64,000 nucleotides of DNA, from positions 62,001-126,000 of the forward strand of contig NZ_RWKI01000003.1 in NCBI RefSeq assembly GCF_003984645.1. The letters run 5' to 3'. How positions within the stretch are numbered: position 1 is the stretch's first letter; each line of letters begins with the position of its first letter. Under the pieces are notes generated by a model. The model had not been told where the DNA came from. It saw only the letters and a list, made by a program, of their open reading frames with translations, and made no database searches. Position numbers and translations under genes: made by a program. Shown one piece after another: positions 42,655 to 51,952 of this stretch. The DNA is from Variovorax sp. MHTC-1 (GTDB lineage: Bacteria > Pseudomonadota > Gammaproteobacteria > Burkholderiales > Burkholderiaceae_C).

Positions 42655-42851
42655 GGGAATCAAAGTTAGGCGAAGTGCGCAGATCTGGGGGGCGGATGCC
42701 GATCTTATGAACGGACGAATTCCCTCGCTTCGCCCGGGCGATTGGCTGCCGCGGCGCCGAGCCCTGCGTTGTCGGGTATTCGTATGCAGTCTAGGCGGCA
42801 ACTCCGCGGCAGCGAATGGCCGAAACGATGAATCCGATTGGCACGAAAGCA

Positions 42852-43214
42852 CTACGCAGGGTCCATGCGCTTGGCCCAGCGGCCGAGCGCATCCATCTGC
42901 TTGAGCAGCGCCAGGCCGCGCGCCGTGAGCGCGTATTCGATGCCGGCGCGCGAGCCCTCGTGCTCCCGCCGGCTCACCACGGCATGGTGGACGAACAGCG
43001 TCAGCTGCCGTGTCAGCTCCTTCTGCGAGATCGAGCCGAGGCGCCTTTGCAGCGCGCGGAAACGCACCGGCTCGCCGGCGAAATAGAGCGACTCCATGAT
43101 CGGCACGGCCCAGCGGCCGGCGATGAGCGCGACCGTGCGCGCCACTTCGAATTCGCAGGACTCGCCTGCGCAGTAGGGCTCGGGGTAGGCGAGGGAAGAA
43201 GAGTTGGTTGCCAT
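42852..43214 (-). CDS. HxlR-family transcriptional regulator
   Basis: 120 residues, one winged helix: CEFEVARTVALIAGRWAVPIMESLYF with the conserved N-terminal Cys pair (YCAGESCEF), FRALQRRLGSISQKELTRQL, and VEYALT-like GIEYALTARG. The Cys may be redox-sensitive, as in other HxlR members. Divergent from the NTF2-fold gene (76-bp gap), the probable target. Confidence 0.88.
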   Translation of the reverse strand: MATNSSSLAYPEPYCAGESCEFEVARTVALIAGRWAVPIMESLYFAGEPVRFRALQRRLGSISQKELTRQLTLFVHHAVVSRREHEGSRAGIEYALTARGLALLKQMDALGRWAKRMDPA

Positions 43215-43290
43215 TCGGATACCAGCCGACGTTTCGATCGAGTTTCAGGGAAGCTGGGCGCTCAATTTACTCAAGCCTGGAGATTGATTC

Positions 43291-43746
43291 ATGAGCGCCG
43301 AAACCAACCTTGCCGAGCGCGTGGACGTCATCGATGCCCTGTACCGCTTTGCCGCCGGACAGGATCTGGCCGACGAAGCCTTGTTTGCCTCGGCGTTTGC
43401 GGAGGATGCGGAGCTCGACTTCGTGCAGCCCGCCGCGCGGCTCGGCGTGGAAGTGCCGGTCTTCAAGGGCAAGCGCCAGATCGTCGAAACCATCGTTCCC
43501 AACGTCGCCAGGCTCGACACCACGCACACGGTCACCAACCCGCGCGTGCGCCTCGAGAGCGGCACGGCGGAGCTCTTCGCGCTGGTAGAAGCGCAGCATC
43601 TTCCCAAGGGCGACCACAGCCGCCACCTGCTGCTGAAGAACATCTACGAAACGAAGCTGCGCCGCGAGGCTGCAGGCTGGCGCATCACGCACATGCGCAT
43701 CCGCAACGTCTGGATGAGCGGCGATTCGCGCGTGCTTTTCCCTTGA
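43291..43746 (+). CDS. SnoaL/NTF2-like protein
   Basis: 151 residues of the SnoaL_4 type: NLAERVDVIDALYRFAAGQDLADEALFASAFAEDAELDF, TTHTVTNPRVRL, and LKNIYETKLRREAAGWRITHMRIRNVWMSGD. The family includes dehydratases and isomerases with an Asp-His pair; D and H candidates are present (DLADEALF, DTTHTV). Divergent from an HxlR regulator. Converges with the thioesterase gene, 7 bp between stops. Confidence 0.87.
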   Translation: MSAETNLAERVDVIDALYRFAAGQDLADEALFASAFAEDAELDFVQPAARLGVEVPVFKGKRQIVETIVPNVARLDTTHTVTNPRVRLESGTAELFALVEAQHLPKGDHSRHLLLKNIYETKLRREAAGWRITHMRIRNVWMSGDSRVLFP

Positions 43747-43753
43747 GAAGAGG

Positions 43754-44167
43754 CTACTCGCAGAGCCGCCGGATTTCCGGCGGGATCGGCACCGCGCGGA
43801 TGCCACCGCCTTCGCGCTTGGCGGCGAAGATGCGCACCTCTTCGCATTCGAGGATCAGGTCTTCGCCGCGCTTCATGCGGTAGGTCTGCAGGAAGCTCTT
43901 GTCGCGCCACTCGGGAATGGCCACCGCGATCGACAGCGTGTCGCCATAGCTCGCGCTCTTGACGAAGCGCGTGTGGGTATCGACCAGCGGCGTGCCGATG
44001 ACGCCGAGGGTCTGCGCCGTCTCTTCCCAGCGCGGCACGCCGCGCTCGGCAAAGAAGTGGCGCGAGGCCGCGTCGATCCAGCGGAAGAAGTTGGGAAACC
44101 AGACGATGCCGGCCGGATCGCAATCCCCGAATTCGACGCGAACGGTGTAGATGACTTGCTTGCTCAT
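43754..44167 (-). CDS. 4-hydroxybenzoyl-CoA thioesterase-family protein
   Basis: 137 residues, hot-dog fold. The active-site loop VEFGDCDPAGIVWFPNFFRWID contains the catalytic Asp typical of Pseudomonas-type 4HBT enzymes. Hydrolyses an aryl- or acyl-CoA. Last gene of a six-gene minus-strand operon (26 bp after the Bug gene) whose IorAB genes generate aryl-acetyl-CoA, so release of that product is a reasonable role. Confidence 0.9.
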   Translation of the reverse strand: MSKQVIYTVRVEFGDCDPAGIVWFPNFFRWIDAASRHFFAERGVPRWEETAQTLGVIGTPLVDTHTRFVKSASYGDTLSIAVAIPEWRDKSFLQTYRMKRGEDLILECEEVRIFAAKREGGGIRAVPIPPEIRRLCE

Positions 44168-44193
44168 GCAGTGAACGATAGGTGATCTGACGC

Positions 44194-45177
44194 TTAGTCC
44201 GCGAGGATCTTGCGCTCGCGGATGATGGCGGCGAAACGCGCCGAGTCCGCAGCGATGCGCTCCTGGAAAGCGGCCGGCGTGCCGGGCAGGGCTTCGCCGC
44301 CCAGGCTGGCGATGCGCTCCTTCACCGCCGGCATCGCGAGGATGCGGTTGATTTCTAGATTGAGCCGGGTCACGATCTCGGGCGGGGTTCGGGCCGGCGC
44401 GTAGAAGCCGAACACCGTGTCGGCATCGAAACCCTTGAGGCCGGCTTCGTCCAGCGTCGGCACATCGGGAAACAGCGGCGAGCGCTTGGGGCTGCCCACC
44501 GCCAGCAGGCGCAGCTTGCCGGCGCGCACCTGGGGCAGCCCGATGCCCGGGTCGAAGTAGTAGTCGAGCTGGCCGGCCAGCAGATCCTGAAGCGCCGGCG
44601 CCGCGCCGCGGTAAGGTACATGGACCGCATACAGGCCGGCCTGGCTCTTGAACATCTCGCCGGCCAGGTGCGGCGAACTGCCGGTGCCGGGCGAGCCGTA
44701 GGAGAGCTTGCCGGGGCGCTCCTTCACGTAGGCGATGAAGTCCTTGATGTTCGCAGGCGGCAGCGAGGGCTTGGTCACCAGGAACACCAGCACGCGCGCG
44801 GCCGCGGCCACCGGCATCAGGTCCTTGGCGGGATCGAAGGCCATCTTCGGATAGATGTGCGGATTGACCGACACCATGCCGCCCGAGCTCATGAGCAGCG
44901 TGTAGCCGTCGGGCGCCGCCCGCGCCGCGACCTCGCCGCCGATGTTGCCGTTGGCGCCGCCGCGGTTCTCGATCAGCACCGGCTGCCCGAGCGCCTCTTG
45001 CAGCGGCAGCGATACCGCGCGCGCGATCTGGTCGGCCGCGCCGCCTGGCGGGAAGTTCACGACCACCTTGATCGGCTTCGAAGGCCAGGCGCTGCCCTGT
45101 GCGTAGGCCGCGGGCGCCGCGGCGGCAGCGGCCAGGAGCAGGGCGAGCAGGGCGCGCCGGGGTCTGGATGTCGTCAT
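44194..45177 (-). CDS. Bug-family tripartite tricarboxylate transporter substrate-binding protein
   Basis: 327 residues, signal peptide (ALLALLLAAAAAAPAAYAQ) then Bug fold: PIKVVVNFPPGGAADQIARAV, VLIENRGGANGNIGGEVAA, DGYTLLMSSGGM, HVPYRGAAPALQDLLAGQLDY. The ATG at 45177 has AGGAGA 8-13 bp upstream; an ATG at 45192 is less likely. Lies 20 bp after iorB in the operon, so it may bind an aromatic acid. Confidence 0.93.
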   Translation of the reverse strand: MTTSRPRRALLALLLAAAAAAPAAYAQGSAWPSKPIKVVVNFPPGGAADQIARAVSLPLQEALGQPVLIENRGGANGNIGGEVAARAAPDGYTLLMSSGGMVSVNPHIYPKMAFDPAKDLMPVAAAARVLVFLVTKPSLPPANIKDFIAYVKERPGKLSYGSPGTGSSPHLAGEMFKSQAGLYAVHVPYRGAAPALQDLLAGQLDYYFDPGIGLPQVRAGKLRLLAVGSPKRSPLFPDVPTLDEAGLKGFDADTVFGFYAPARTPPEIVTRLNLEINRILAMPAVKERIASLGGEALPGTPAAFQERIAADSARFAAIIRERKILAD

Positions 45178-45197
45178 CGTTTGTCTCCTCATGTTGA

Positions 45198-46805
45198 TCA
45201 GGGGGTCGCCGCCGGCGGGCGCTTCATCCAGCGGATCGGCTGCGCGATCACCGGCCTCGGCGGTGCGCCGTGGCGCATCAGCGTGGCATCGAGCGCGGTG
45301 CCGGCTTCGTCGGCCAAGGCGGCTTCGCGCGCGGCGGCGATCGCTGCCGCGCGCGCGGCCGGCGAGCCGTCGGGCAGCGGCGCCACGGCCAGGTGGTCGA
45401 TCACGTGCAGCAGGTTGCGCTTGCCGCGCTCGTTGGTGCTGCCGTAGCCCTTGATGAGCCGTCCGCAGAGCGCGAGCTCGTGGCCCAGGCGCCAGTCGGC
45501 GCGGGTGCCCTGCACGACGGCGGCCAGCCAGCGCTCGATCAGCGCCTGCTCCTCGGCGAAGCGGCTGCCGCGCTTGCGCAGCCAGCGCAGCGAGGCCAGC
45601 ACGCGCAGAGAGGCCATGCCGGCGACCGAGTGGCTGCCGACCTTGAGCGGCAGCGCGAAGGGCGTCTTCCTGCGCCGGTCCCAGGCGGTGACGCGGTGCG
45701 CCAGCGAAGCCGGCAGCAGCGCCGCGAACTCGGGCGCGCCGGGCTTGAAGTGGTCGTACACCCTGACGATGTCGTCGTCCGCGGCCTTCACCTCGTTGCG
45801 CACGCGCTGCGCGCGGCTGGCGCGGCTCTTGAGCTCGGCCACGCGCACGATGTCGTCGAAGGCCATCCACAGCGCAAGCCAGCGCGCCATCTCGCGCGTG
45901 ACCGCGAAGCCATGGGCGCCGGCCGGGTCGGATGCGCGCTCGGCGGCCAGCGCCTGCTGCAGCCGCTCGAGATAGAGCGCCGCATAGGTTTCGTCCTGGT
46001 AGTCGACGAGCCGCGCATGGCCGAGTGCGAGCATGTCGTGCGTCGGCGGCGGAAAGGCCCGCGCCATCTCTGCGCTCAGCGTGGGCTGTACCGGCGCTTC
46101 GTCGCCCTGGCTCGACAGCAGCCGTGTCACCAGCGCGGCCTGCGCACGCGGCGTGCCCACGGTGTCGAAGGCTTTGGCGAAACCGCGCAGGCTGGCGGCG
46201 GCCATCTTGCTGAGCTTCTCGGGTGCGCTGGTGTCGCCGCCGCGCACCACCTGCTCATAGGCCTCGCGCGGGAACGGAAACAGCCCGCTGCCTGCGATCG
46301 CGCCGAGCATTACCGCGCTGACCACCGTGCCGGCGTCGCGCGCCACCGTGCCCATGTCGAACACGTGGTGCTCCCGGCTGAAGGCCTTGACGACGTCGAG
46401 CAACCGCTGGGCATCGGCGCGCCCGTCGCCGGGCTGCATGCGCTCGGCCGTGGTCAGCGTGCGGCCGGAGGAGGTGATGACCAGCGTGCGCTGCGGCGCG
46501 CTCATGCCGTTGCCGATCTGGCGCGTGGTCTCCAGCAGCTCCGAGGAGACGATGGCATCGAGCGCCCCCGGCACCGGGCTCAGGCTGAATACCGGCCGGC
46601 GCCCGCCGAGCTCGGCCAGCGGCACGGGAAACACCTCGATGTAGTAGGTGGTGGCGCCGGTGCGCTGCGCGACGCCGGGAATCGACGTGCTCTGCGCGGC
46701 ATAGCCGGCATGGCGGGCCGTGTCGACCAGCCATTCGGTCAGCACGCCGCCGCCTTCCCCGCCGAGGGCGCAGACGAGCAGGGTGATCGGTTGGGTGCGG
46801 TTCAT
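45198..46805 (-). CDS. iorB: indolepyruvate oxidoreductase subunit beta, long form (IorB)
   Basis: 535 residues. Residues 1 to about 200 match the gamma/beta domain of 2-oxoacid:ferredoxin oxidoreductases (LVCALGGEGGGVLTEWLVDTAR, GVAQRTGATTYYIEVFP, LSPVPGALDAIVSSELLE). The remaining 330 residues are a helical extension (DUF6537-like) found in long IorB forms of aerobic bacteria, not in the roughly 200-residue archaeal subunit. With IorA it decarboxylates arylpyruvates to arylacetyl-CoA. Separated from iorA by 137 bp that hold repeat copy C. Confidence 0.9.
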   Translation of the reverse strand: MNRTQPITLLVCALGGEGGGVLTEWLVDTARHAGYAAQSTSIPGVAQRTGATTYYIEVFPVPLAELGGRRPVFSLSPVPGALDAIVSSELLETTRQIGNGMSAPQRTLVITSSGRTLTTAERMQPGDGRADAQRLLDVVKAFSREHHVFDMGTVARDAGTVVSAVMLGAIAGSGLFPFPREAYEQVVRGGDTSAPEKLSKMAAASLRGFAKAFDTVGTPRAQAALVTRLLSSQGDEAPVQPTLSAEMARAFPPPTHDMLALGHARLVDYQDETYAALYLERLQQALAAERASDPAGAHGFAVTREMARWLALWMAFDDIVRVAELKSRASRAQRVRNEVKAADDDIVRVYDHFKPGAPEFAALLPASLAHRVTAWDRRRKTPFALPLKVGSHSVAGMASLRVLASLRWLRKRGSRFAEEQALIERWLAAVVQGTRADWRLGHELALCGRLIKGYGSTNERGKRNLLHVIDHLAVAPLPDGSPAARAAAIAAAREAALADEAGTALDATLMRHGAPPRPVIAQPIRWMKRPPAATP

Positions 46806-46840
46806 GAACGAAATAAAGACAAGAGGTCGAAAGAGCTCAT

Positions 46841-46941
46841 TCGAGGAACACCGCGGAACCGGCTTCGCCGGGCCGCTGGTGTTGCCCCCTGCAAGGGGGT
46901 GCGAGAGCCACACGAAGTGGGCGAGCCTGGGGGTGGGTCAT
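46841..46941 (-). repeat. intergenic repeat, copy C (within iorA-iorB operon)
   Basis: In the minus-strand direction it begins 1 bp after the iorA stop (CCCACCCCCAGGCTCGCCCACTT), then has a CCCCCTTGCAGGGGG stem and the conserved hairpin at 46847-46883: outer AACACC/GGTGTT, middle GCGG/CCGC, inner CCGGC/GCCGG, loop GAA in place of AAA. Same orientation relative to the upstream gene as copies A, B, D and E. Confidence 0.88.
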
Positions 46942-46942
46942 G

Positions 46943-49096
46943 TCAAGCGGGTTGAAGCGCGCGCACCACCGCACCGCGCACGGAATGCAGCAGCCGCTCG
47001 TGCCACCTCGGGTTCTGCACGACCTCGGCCCGGTAGAAGCTCGGGCACAGCGTGGCGGCATGCGCGTTCTCGCCGCACAGGCCGCAGCCGACGCAGCCGT
47101 CGATCACCACCGCCACCGGGTCGACCTTGAGCGGATCGGGGTTGTCCTTGATGGTGAGCGTGGGGCAGCCCGAGAGCCGGATGCAGGCATGGTCGCCGTT
47201 GCACACGTCCTCGTCGACGCCGTACTTCACGCGCACCACGCGCTCGCCTTTCTTGAGCAGGCTGGCGATCCAGGGCTTGATGCGGCGCTGCCGCTCGAGC
47301 TGGCATTCGCCCTCGGCGATGATCACCTTGAGGCCGTTGAAGTCGCTCGTGAAGGCATCGTTGAGCGTCTTGCGCATCTTGTCGACGCGGTAGGTGTGGA
47401 CGGTGCGCAGCCACTGCACGCCCAGGCCCTTCAAGGTCGACTCGATGGTCTGGTTCTTGTCGACCAGGCTCTGCTGCTTGTCGACCGCATGCTCTTTCAT
47501 TTCATCGTCGGGCGTGGAGATGATGTCCTGCGTGCCGGTGGCCGAGGTGTAGCCGTTCTTGAAGATCAGGAGCACCGCGTCGTCGCCATTGAAGAGCGCG
47601 CTCTGCACGCCGGTCAGGAGGCCGTTGTGCCAAAAGCCGCCGTCGCCCATGATCGACAGCGCCCGCCGCTGCATCATCGGCGACACGCCCGCACGGCTCG
47701 CGAGGCTCATGCCGTAGCCGAGGATCGAGTGGCCCATCGAGAAGGGCTCGAAGGTGCCGAAGGCGTGGCAGCCGATGTCGGCCGCGATGTGCACCGGCCC
47801 GCTGTCCTGCTGCGCCAGCTTGAGCGCGGCGAACACGGGCCGCTCGGGGCAGCCGATGCAGAAGCTCGGCGGGCGCGCCGGCAGCGGCGCTTCGAGTTGC
47901 GTGGCCACCGCGGCGCGGCGCTCGCGGTTGCCCACGAGCCAGCCCTGGGCCGAGTGCTGCGCGTGCTGCGGCAGGTAGCGCTGGGCGAACTGCGCCATGC
48001 CGGTCGCCAGCACCTCGACGCCGTACTCGCCGGCGGCCGGCAGCATGTCGCAGCCGTGCAGCGGCGTCTGGATGTCGCGCCGGCGCAGGAGCGTCGCGAT
48101 CTCCTGCTCGATGTATTCGGGCTGGCCTTCTTCCACCACCAGCACGGCGCGCTTGCCCACGCAGAAGTCCGCCACCTGCTCGGGCACCAGCGGATAGGCG
48201 ACGTTGAGCACCAGCAAGGGAATGTCGGTGGCGCCGAAGGCGTCGGCCAGGCCCAACTGCTGCAGGCTGCGCACGAGCGAGTTGTAGAGCCCGCCCTGCA
48301 CCACGATGCCGAGGTCGGCGTGCGTGCCGGGGATCAGCTCGTTGAGCCGGTTCTCGGCGATGTAGCGGCGCGCGGCCGGCAGGCGCTCGTCGCCCTTCAG
48401 CTTCTCGTGGCGGAAGGTGACTGGCGGATGCGCGAGCCGCATGTAGTCGAAGCCGGCCGGCTCTTCCATCAGCGCGCGCGTCGAGACCAGGGGCGCGAGG
48501 TTGTTCTTGCATTCGAAGCTGCCGCGCACGTGGCAGGTGCGGATGCGCAGCTCCATCATGCAGGGCATGTTGGAGTGCTCGGAAAGGCGGAACCCGTGCT
48601 CGACCATGTTCACCATCACGCCCAGGTCGGGGCGCGGATCGAGCAGGCACATGCCGGATTTGAGCGCATAGGCGTGCGTGCGCTCCTGGATCACGCTGGC
48701 GCCCTCGCCGTAGTCCTCGCCCACGACGATCAACACGCCGCCCTTGACGCCGGGCGACGAAAGGTTGGACAGCGCATCGGCCGCGACGTTGGTGCCGACG
48801 ATGGACTTCCAGGTCACTGCGCCGCGCAGGGGGTAGTGGATGGAGGCGCCGAGCATCGCCGCGGCGGAGGCCTCGTTGGAGCAGGCTTCGACATGCACGC
48901 CTAGCTCGTCCATGTAGGGCTTGGCCTGCACCATCACGTCGAGCAGGTGCGAGACTGGCGCGCCCTGGTAGCCGCCGACGTAGGCCACGCCCGACTGCAG
49001 CAGGCCTTTGGTGATCGCGAGGATGCCCTCGCCGTGAAAGGTGTCGCCGGCGCCCAGGCGCAGCGCCTCGATCTCTTTGCTGAATGAAACTTCCAA
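46943..49096 (-). CDS. iorA: indolepyruvate oxidoreductase subunit alpha (IorA)
   Basis: 717 residues with a TTG start at 49096; GGAG about 11 bp upstream supports it and no ATG is near. N-terminal pyrimidine-type TPP domain (YVGGYQGAPVSHLLDV, GVLIVVGEDYGEGASVIQ), C-terminal PP domain with GCPERPVFAAL, ADIGCHAFG and MGDGGFWHNG plus the TPP GDG-N motif. Two Cys clusters near the end (VCNGDHACIRLSGCPT; DGCVGCGLCGENAHAATLCP) would hold [4Fe-4S] clusters. Decarboxylates indolepyruvate or phenylpyruvate with ferredoxin as acceptor. Lies 19 bp after the cytochrome gene. Confidence 0.93.
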   Translation of the reverse strand: MEVSFSKEIEALRLGAGDTFHGEGILAITKGLLQSGVAYVGGYQGAPVSHLLDVMVQAKPYMDELGVHVEACSNEASAAAMLGASIHYPLRGAVTWKSIVGTNVAADALSNLSSPGVKGGVLIVVGEDYGEGASVIQERTHAYALKSGMCLLDPRPDLGVMVNMVEHGFRLSEHSNMPCMMELRIRTCHVRGSFECKNNLAPLVSTRALMEEPAGFDYMRLAHPPVTFRHEKLKGDERLPAARRYIAENRLNELIPGTHADLGIVVQGGLYNSLVRSLQQLGLADAFGATDIPLLVLNVAYPLVPEQVADFCVGKRAVLVVEEGQPEYIEQEIATLLRRRDIQTPLHGCDMLPAAGEYGVEVLATGMAQFAQRYLPQHAQHSAQGWLVGNRERRAAVATQLEAPLPARPPSFCIGCPERPVFAALKLAQQDSGPVHIAADIGCHAFGTFEPFSMGHSILGYGMSLASRAGVSPMMQRRALSIMGDGGFWHNGLLTGVQSALFNGDDAVLLIFKNGYTSATGTQDIISTPDDEMKEHAVDKQQSLVDKNQTIESTLKGLGVQWLRTVHTYRVDKMRKTLNDAFTSDFNGLKVIIAEGECQLERQRRIKPWIASLLKKGERVVRVKYGVDEDVCNGDHACIRLSGCPTLTIKDNPDPLKVDPVAVVIDGCVGCGLCGENAHAATLCPSFYRAEVVQNPRWHERLLHSVRGAVVRALQPA

Positions 49097-49115
49097 GCGT
49101 TTTTTCTCCGTGGGT

Positions 49116-49736
49116 CTATTTGCGGCCCGGGAAGCGGGCCAGGTAGTAGGCGAGGGTGTCCAGGTCCTCGTTCGGGATCCGGCCGACCGCCTCGGCCATG
49201 GCCATCGTGTAGCCCACGCGCTTGCCGGACTTGAACTCGCGCAGCGTCAACTGCAGGTAGTCCTCGCGCTGCTGCCCGATGCGCGGGACCTGCTGGCCGC
49301 CGCTGAAATCGGCGCCGTGGCAGAACACGCATTTGTGTTCCTGGGCCAGGGCCTGGCCACGGGTCATGCGTGCCGCATCGGGAGGGGTCGCCGGCGCCGG
49401 CGCAGGCACCGGCGGCAGCGTGGCGATGAAGTCGGAGAAGCCGCGCAGGTCATCGTCCTTCAGGGTCTTCGCCACCGCGCTCATGGGCTCGTTGGCGCGC
49501 CGCCCTTCGCGAAACAGGAAGAGCTGCGTGATCGCGTAGAAGGAATGCTGGCCCGCGAGCGCCGGCGTGCCCGGCATCTCGCTGCGCCCGTTGGCGCCGT
49601 GGCAGGCCGCGCACAACGCCGCATAGCGTTGTGCATAGGCGCCCGGAGGGCTGCTGCCCTGCGCGCCGGCCGGCGCCGCGAGCCAGAAGGATGCTGCCGC
49701 TGCGACGGTGAATGCGAGTTGTCGTGCGCCTCTCAT
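49116..49736 (-). CDS. dihaem class I cytochrome c
   Basis: 206 residues, signal peptide (LAFTVAAAASFWLAAPAGAQ), two haem sites CAACHG and CVFCHG, each followed by its own cytochrome c fold; MPGTP and GYTMAMAE supply Met candidates. Resembles the c4-like periplasmic dihaem cytochromes. The start overlaps the PQQ-type dehydrogenase stop (TGATG), so it is likely the electron acceptor of that enzyme. Confidence 0.92.
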   Translation of the reverse strand: MRGARQLAFTVAAAASFWLAAPAGAQGSSPPGAYAQRYAALCAACHGANGRSEMPGTPALAGQHSFYAITQLFLFREGRRANEPMSAVAKTLKDDDLRGFSDFIATLPPVPAPAPATPPDAARMTRGQALAQEHKCVFCHGADFSGGQQVPRIGQQREDYLQLTLREFKSGKRVGYTMAMAEAVGRIPNEDLDTLAYYLARFPGRK

Positions 49737-50929
49737 CACTTGCCGTAGCTGATGCGGTAGATGGCGCCCGCGTGGTCGTCGCTCACCAGCAGCGAGCCGT
49801 CCTTCATCACCAGGAAGTCGACCGGGCGCCCGAGGTAGGTGTTGTTCTCGACGAAGCCGGTCATGAAAGGCTCGACCTTGGCGCCGCCCTTGCCGTCGGG
49901 CCATGCGACCGAGACGTCGGCGTACTTGACGGTGCGGTTCCATGGGCCGTGGCGGGCGATGAACATAGCGCCCTGGTACTTGGCCGGGAACATCTTGCCC
50001 GTGTAGAACTTCAGGCCCAGCGAGCCGGCATGCGGGCCGAGGAATGCGGCCGGCTTCGCGTAGTCGCTGCAGGACTTGCCCCAGCCGAATTCCGGATCGG
50101 GGATGTTGCCCTGGTGGCAATACGGATAGCCGAAGTGCTGGTTCGGGCCGCTGACCACGTTGAGCTCGTCGTTCGGGATTTCCTCGCTGAGCCAGTCGCG
50201 GCCGTTGTCGGTGAACCAGAGCCGGCCGGTCTTCGGGTCGAAGTCGAAGCCCACTGTGTTGCGCACGCCGCTGGCCACGGTTTCCATGCCGCTGCCGTCG
50301 AGGTTCATGCGGTAGATCTTGGCGTACTCGCCGGGGTCGCAGATGTTGCAGGGCGCGCCGATCGCGAAGTAGAGCTTGTCCTTGTGGATGCGCAGGTATT
50401 TCCAGCTGTGGTCCTCGCCGCCGGGCAGCTTGTCGTACAGCACGACCGGCGCGCCGGGGTTGTCGAGCTTCGAATCGATGCCGTCGTATCGCATGATCTG
50501 CTTGTGGGTGGCCAGGTAGAGGGCGCCCTTGTGGTACTCGATGCCGGCGGCCTTCTCCATCTTGTCGATGACGGTCTTGACCTCGCGCGTGTTGCCCTTG
50601 GGAACGACCGCGTAGACCTTGTTGGCGACGAACAGCGAACTCACGAACACGGTGTCGCCGGCACCCTGGCGCAGCGCGCGCGCATCGAGCACGCCCGAGG
50701 CCCAGGTCTCGACCTTGAAGCCCGGCGGCAGCTTGAACTTGGCCGTCGGCAGCTTGTCGGGCGAAGTCGGAATCGGGAAAGCCGGAACCGGCGCCATGCG
50801 CTGGGCGGCTTCGGTCTTCGGGCGGCCCTTGGCCCAACCGGGTTCTTCGGCGGGCGGCTGCTGGGCCGTGGCGGTCATGGCGGCGCAAAGCACTGCGGCC
50901 GCCGCACAGAACGAACGGGTCTTCGGCAT
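49736..50929 (-). CDS. PQQ-dependent sugar (sorbosone) dehydrogenase family protein
   Basis: 397 residues, signal peptide (SFCAAAAVLCAAMTATAQ), then a six-bladed beta-propeller of the soluble glucose/sorbosone dehydrogenase family: LPPGFKVETWASGVLDARAL, GVRNTVGFDFDPKTGRLWFTDNGRDWL, PNQHFGYPYCHQG, and RHGPWNRT. It would oxidise an aldose or aldehyde with PQQ in the periplasm and pass electrons to the coupled cytochrome. First gene of the minus-strand operon, divergent from LysR. Confidence 0.9.
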   Translation of the reverse strand: MPKTRSFCAAAAVLCAAMTATAQQPPAEEPGWAKGRPKTEAAQRMAPVPAFPIPTSPDKLPTAKFKLPPGFKVETWASGVLDARALRQGAGDTVFVSSLFVANKVYAVVPKGNTREVKTVIDKMEKAAGIEYHKGALYLATHKQIMRYDGIDSKLDNPGAPVVLYDKLPGGEDHSWKYLRIHKDKLYFAIGAPCNICDPGEYAKIYRMNLDGSGMETVASGVRNTVGFDFDPKTGRLWFTDNGRDWLSEEIPNDELNVVSGPNQHFGYPYCHQGNIPDPEFGWGKSCSDYAKPAAFLGPHAGSLGLKFYTGKMFPAKYQGAMFIARHGPWNRTVKYADVSVAWPDGKGGAKVEPFMTGFVENNTYLGRPVDFLVMKDGSLLVSDDHAGAIYRISYGK

Positions 50930-51031
50930 GGCGATGTCTCCTTTTCTGCGTTTTTGAAAGCGGCCCGAGAGCCACGGCGCAGTGTCGGACGCGCGGCGCT
51001 CGCGTTCAATAAAATAATCCTGCTAAGCAAC

Positions 51032-51943
51032 ATGAACGCCATGCATATCGACACCATCGACCTGAACCTGCTGCGCCTGTTCGATGCCGTCTACCGTGCG
51101 CGCAGCGTGAGCCGCGCCGCCGACTCGTTGGGCCTCACCCAGCCGGCCGCGAGCCATGGCCTGGGCCGGCTGCGGCTGCTGCTGGAGGACGCGCTGTTCA
51201 CGCGCGTCGCCGGCGGGGTCGCGCCCACGCCGCGCGCCGAGCGGCTGGCGATCGCCGTGCAGTCGGCGCTGGGCACGCTGGAAGAAGCGCTCAACGAGCC
51301 CGATCGCTTCGAGCCCTCGGCCTCGCGCAAGACCTTCCGCATCCACATGAGCGACATCGGCGAAGGCCGCTTCCTGCCGGCGCTGATGGCCCGGCTGGGC
51401 GAGCTCGCGCCCGGCGTGCGGCTAGAGACCTTGCCGCTTCTGCCGGCCGAGATCGCGCCGGCGCTCGACAGTGGCCGCATCGACTTCGCCTTCGGCTTCC
51501 TGCCCAAGGTGCGCGACACGCAGCGCGTCCACCTTTTGAAGGACCGCTACATCGTGCTCTTGCGCCGCGGCCATCCTTTCACGCGCGGGCGGCGCAGCGG
51601 CAAGGCGTTGTTGGAGGCGCTGCAGAAGCTGGAATACGTTGCGGTGCGCACGCACGCCGAAACGCTGCGCATCCTGCAACTGCTCAACCTCGAAGACCGC
51701 GTGCGCCTGACCACCGAGCACTTCATGGTGCTGCCGGCCATCGTGCGCGCCACCGATCTCGCGGTCGTGATGCCGCGCAACATCGCAAACGGCTTCGCGG
51801 AGGAGGGCGGCTACACCATCGTCGAGCCGGCCTTTCCGCTGCGCGACTTCACCGTGTCGCTGCACTGGAGCAAGCGCTTCGAGGCGGATCCGGCGAACAG
51901 CTGGTTGAGGGGCGTGATGCGGGAGTTGTTCGGGGAGGGGTGA
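51032..51943 (+). CDS. LysR-family transcriptional regulator
   Basis: 303 residues. Helix-turn-helix LFDAVYRARSVSRAADSLGLTQPAASHGLGRLR (NodD/PcaQ-like subgroup), then an effector domain. The ATG at 51032 has no clear ribosome site; the ATG at 51041 (MHIDTIDLNLLRL) is an alternative. Divergent from the PQQ-dehydrogenase/IorAB operon with a 102-bp AT-rich gap (CAATAAAATAATCCTG), so it probably controls that operon. Confidence 0.92.
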   Translation: MNAMHIDTIDLNLLRLFDAVYRARSVSRAADSLGLTQPAASHGLGRLRLLLEDALFTRVAGGVAPTPRAERLAIAVQSALGTLEEALNEPDRFEPSASRKTFRIHMSDIGEGRFLPALMARLGELAPGVRLETLPLLPAEIAPALDSGRIDFAFGFLPKVRDTQRVHLLKDRYIVLLRRGHPFTRGRRSGKALLEALQKLEYVAVRTHAETLRILQLLNLEDRVRLTTEHFMVLPAIVRATDLAVVMPRNIANGFAEEGGYTIVEPAFPLRDFTVSLHWSKRFEADPANSWLRGVMRELFGEG

Positions 51944-51952
51944 GGGAGCGCC

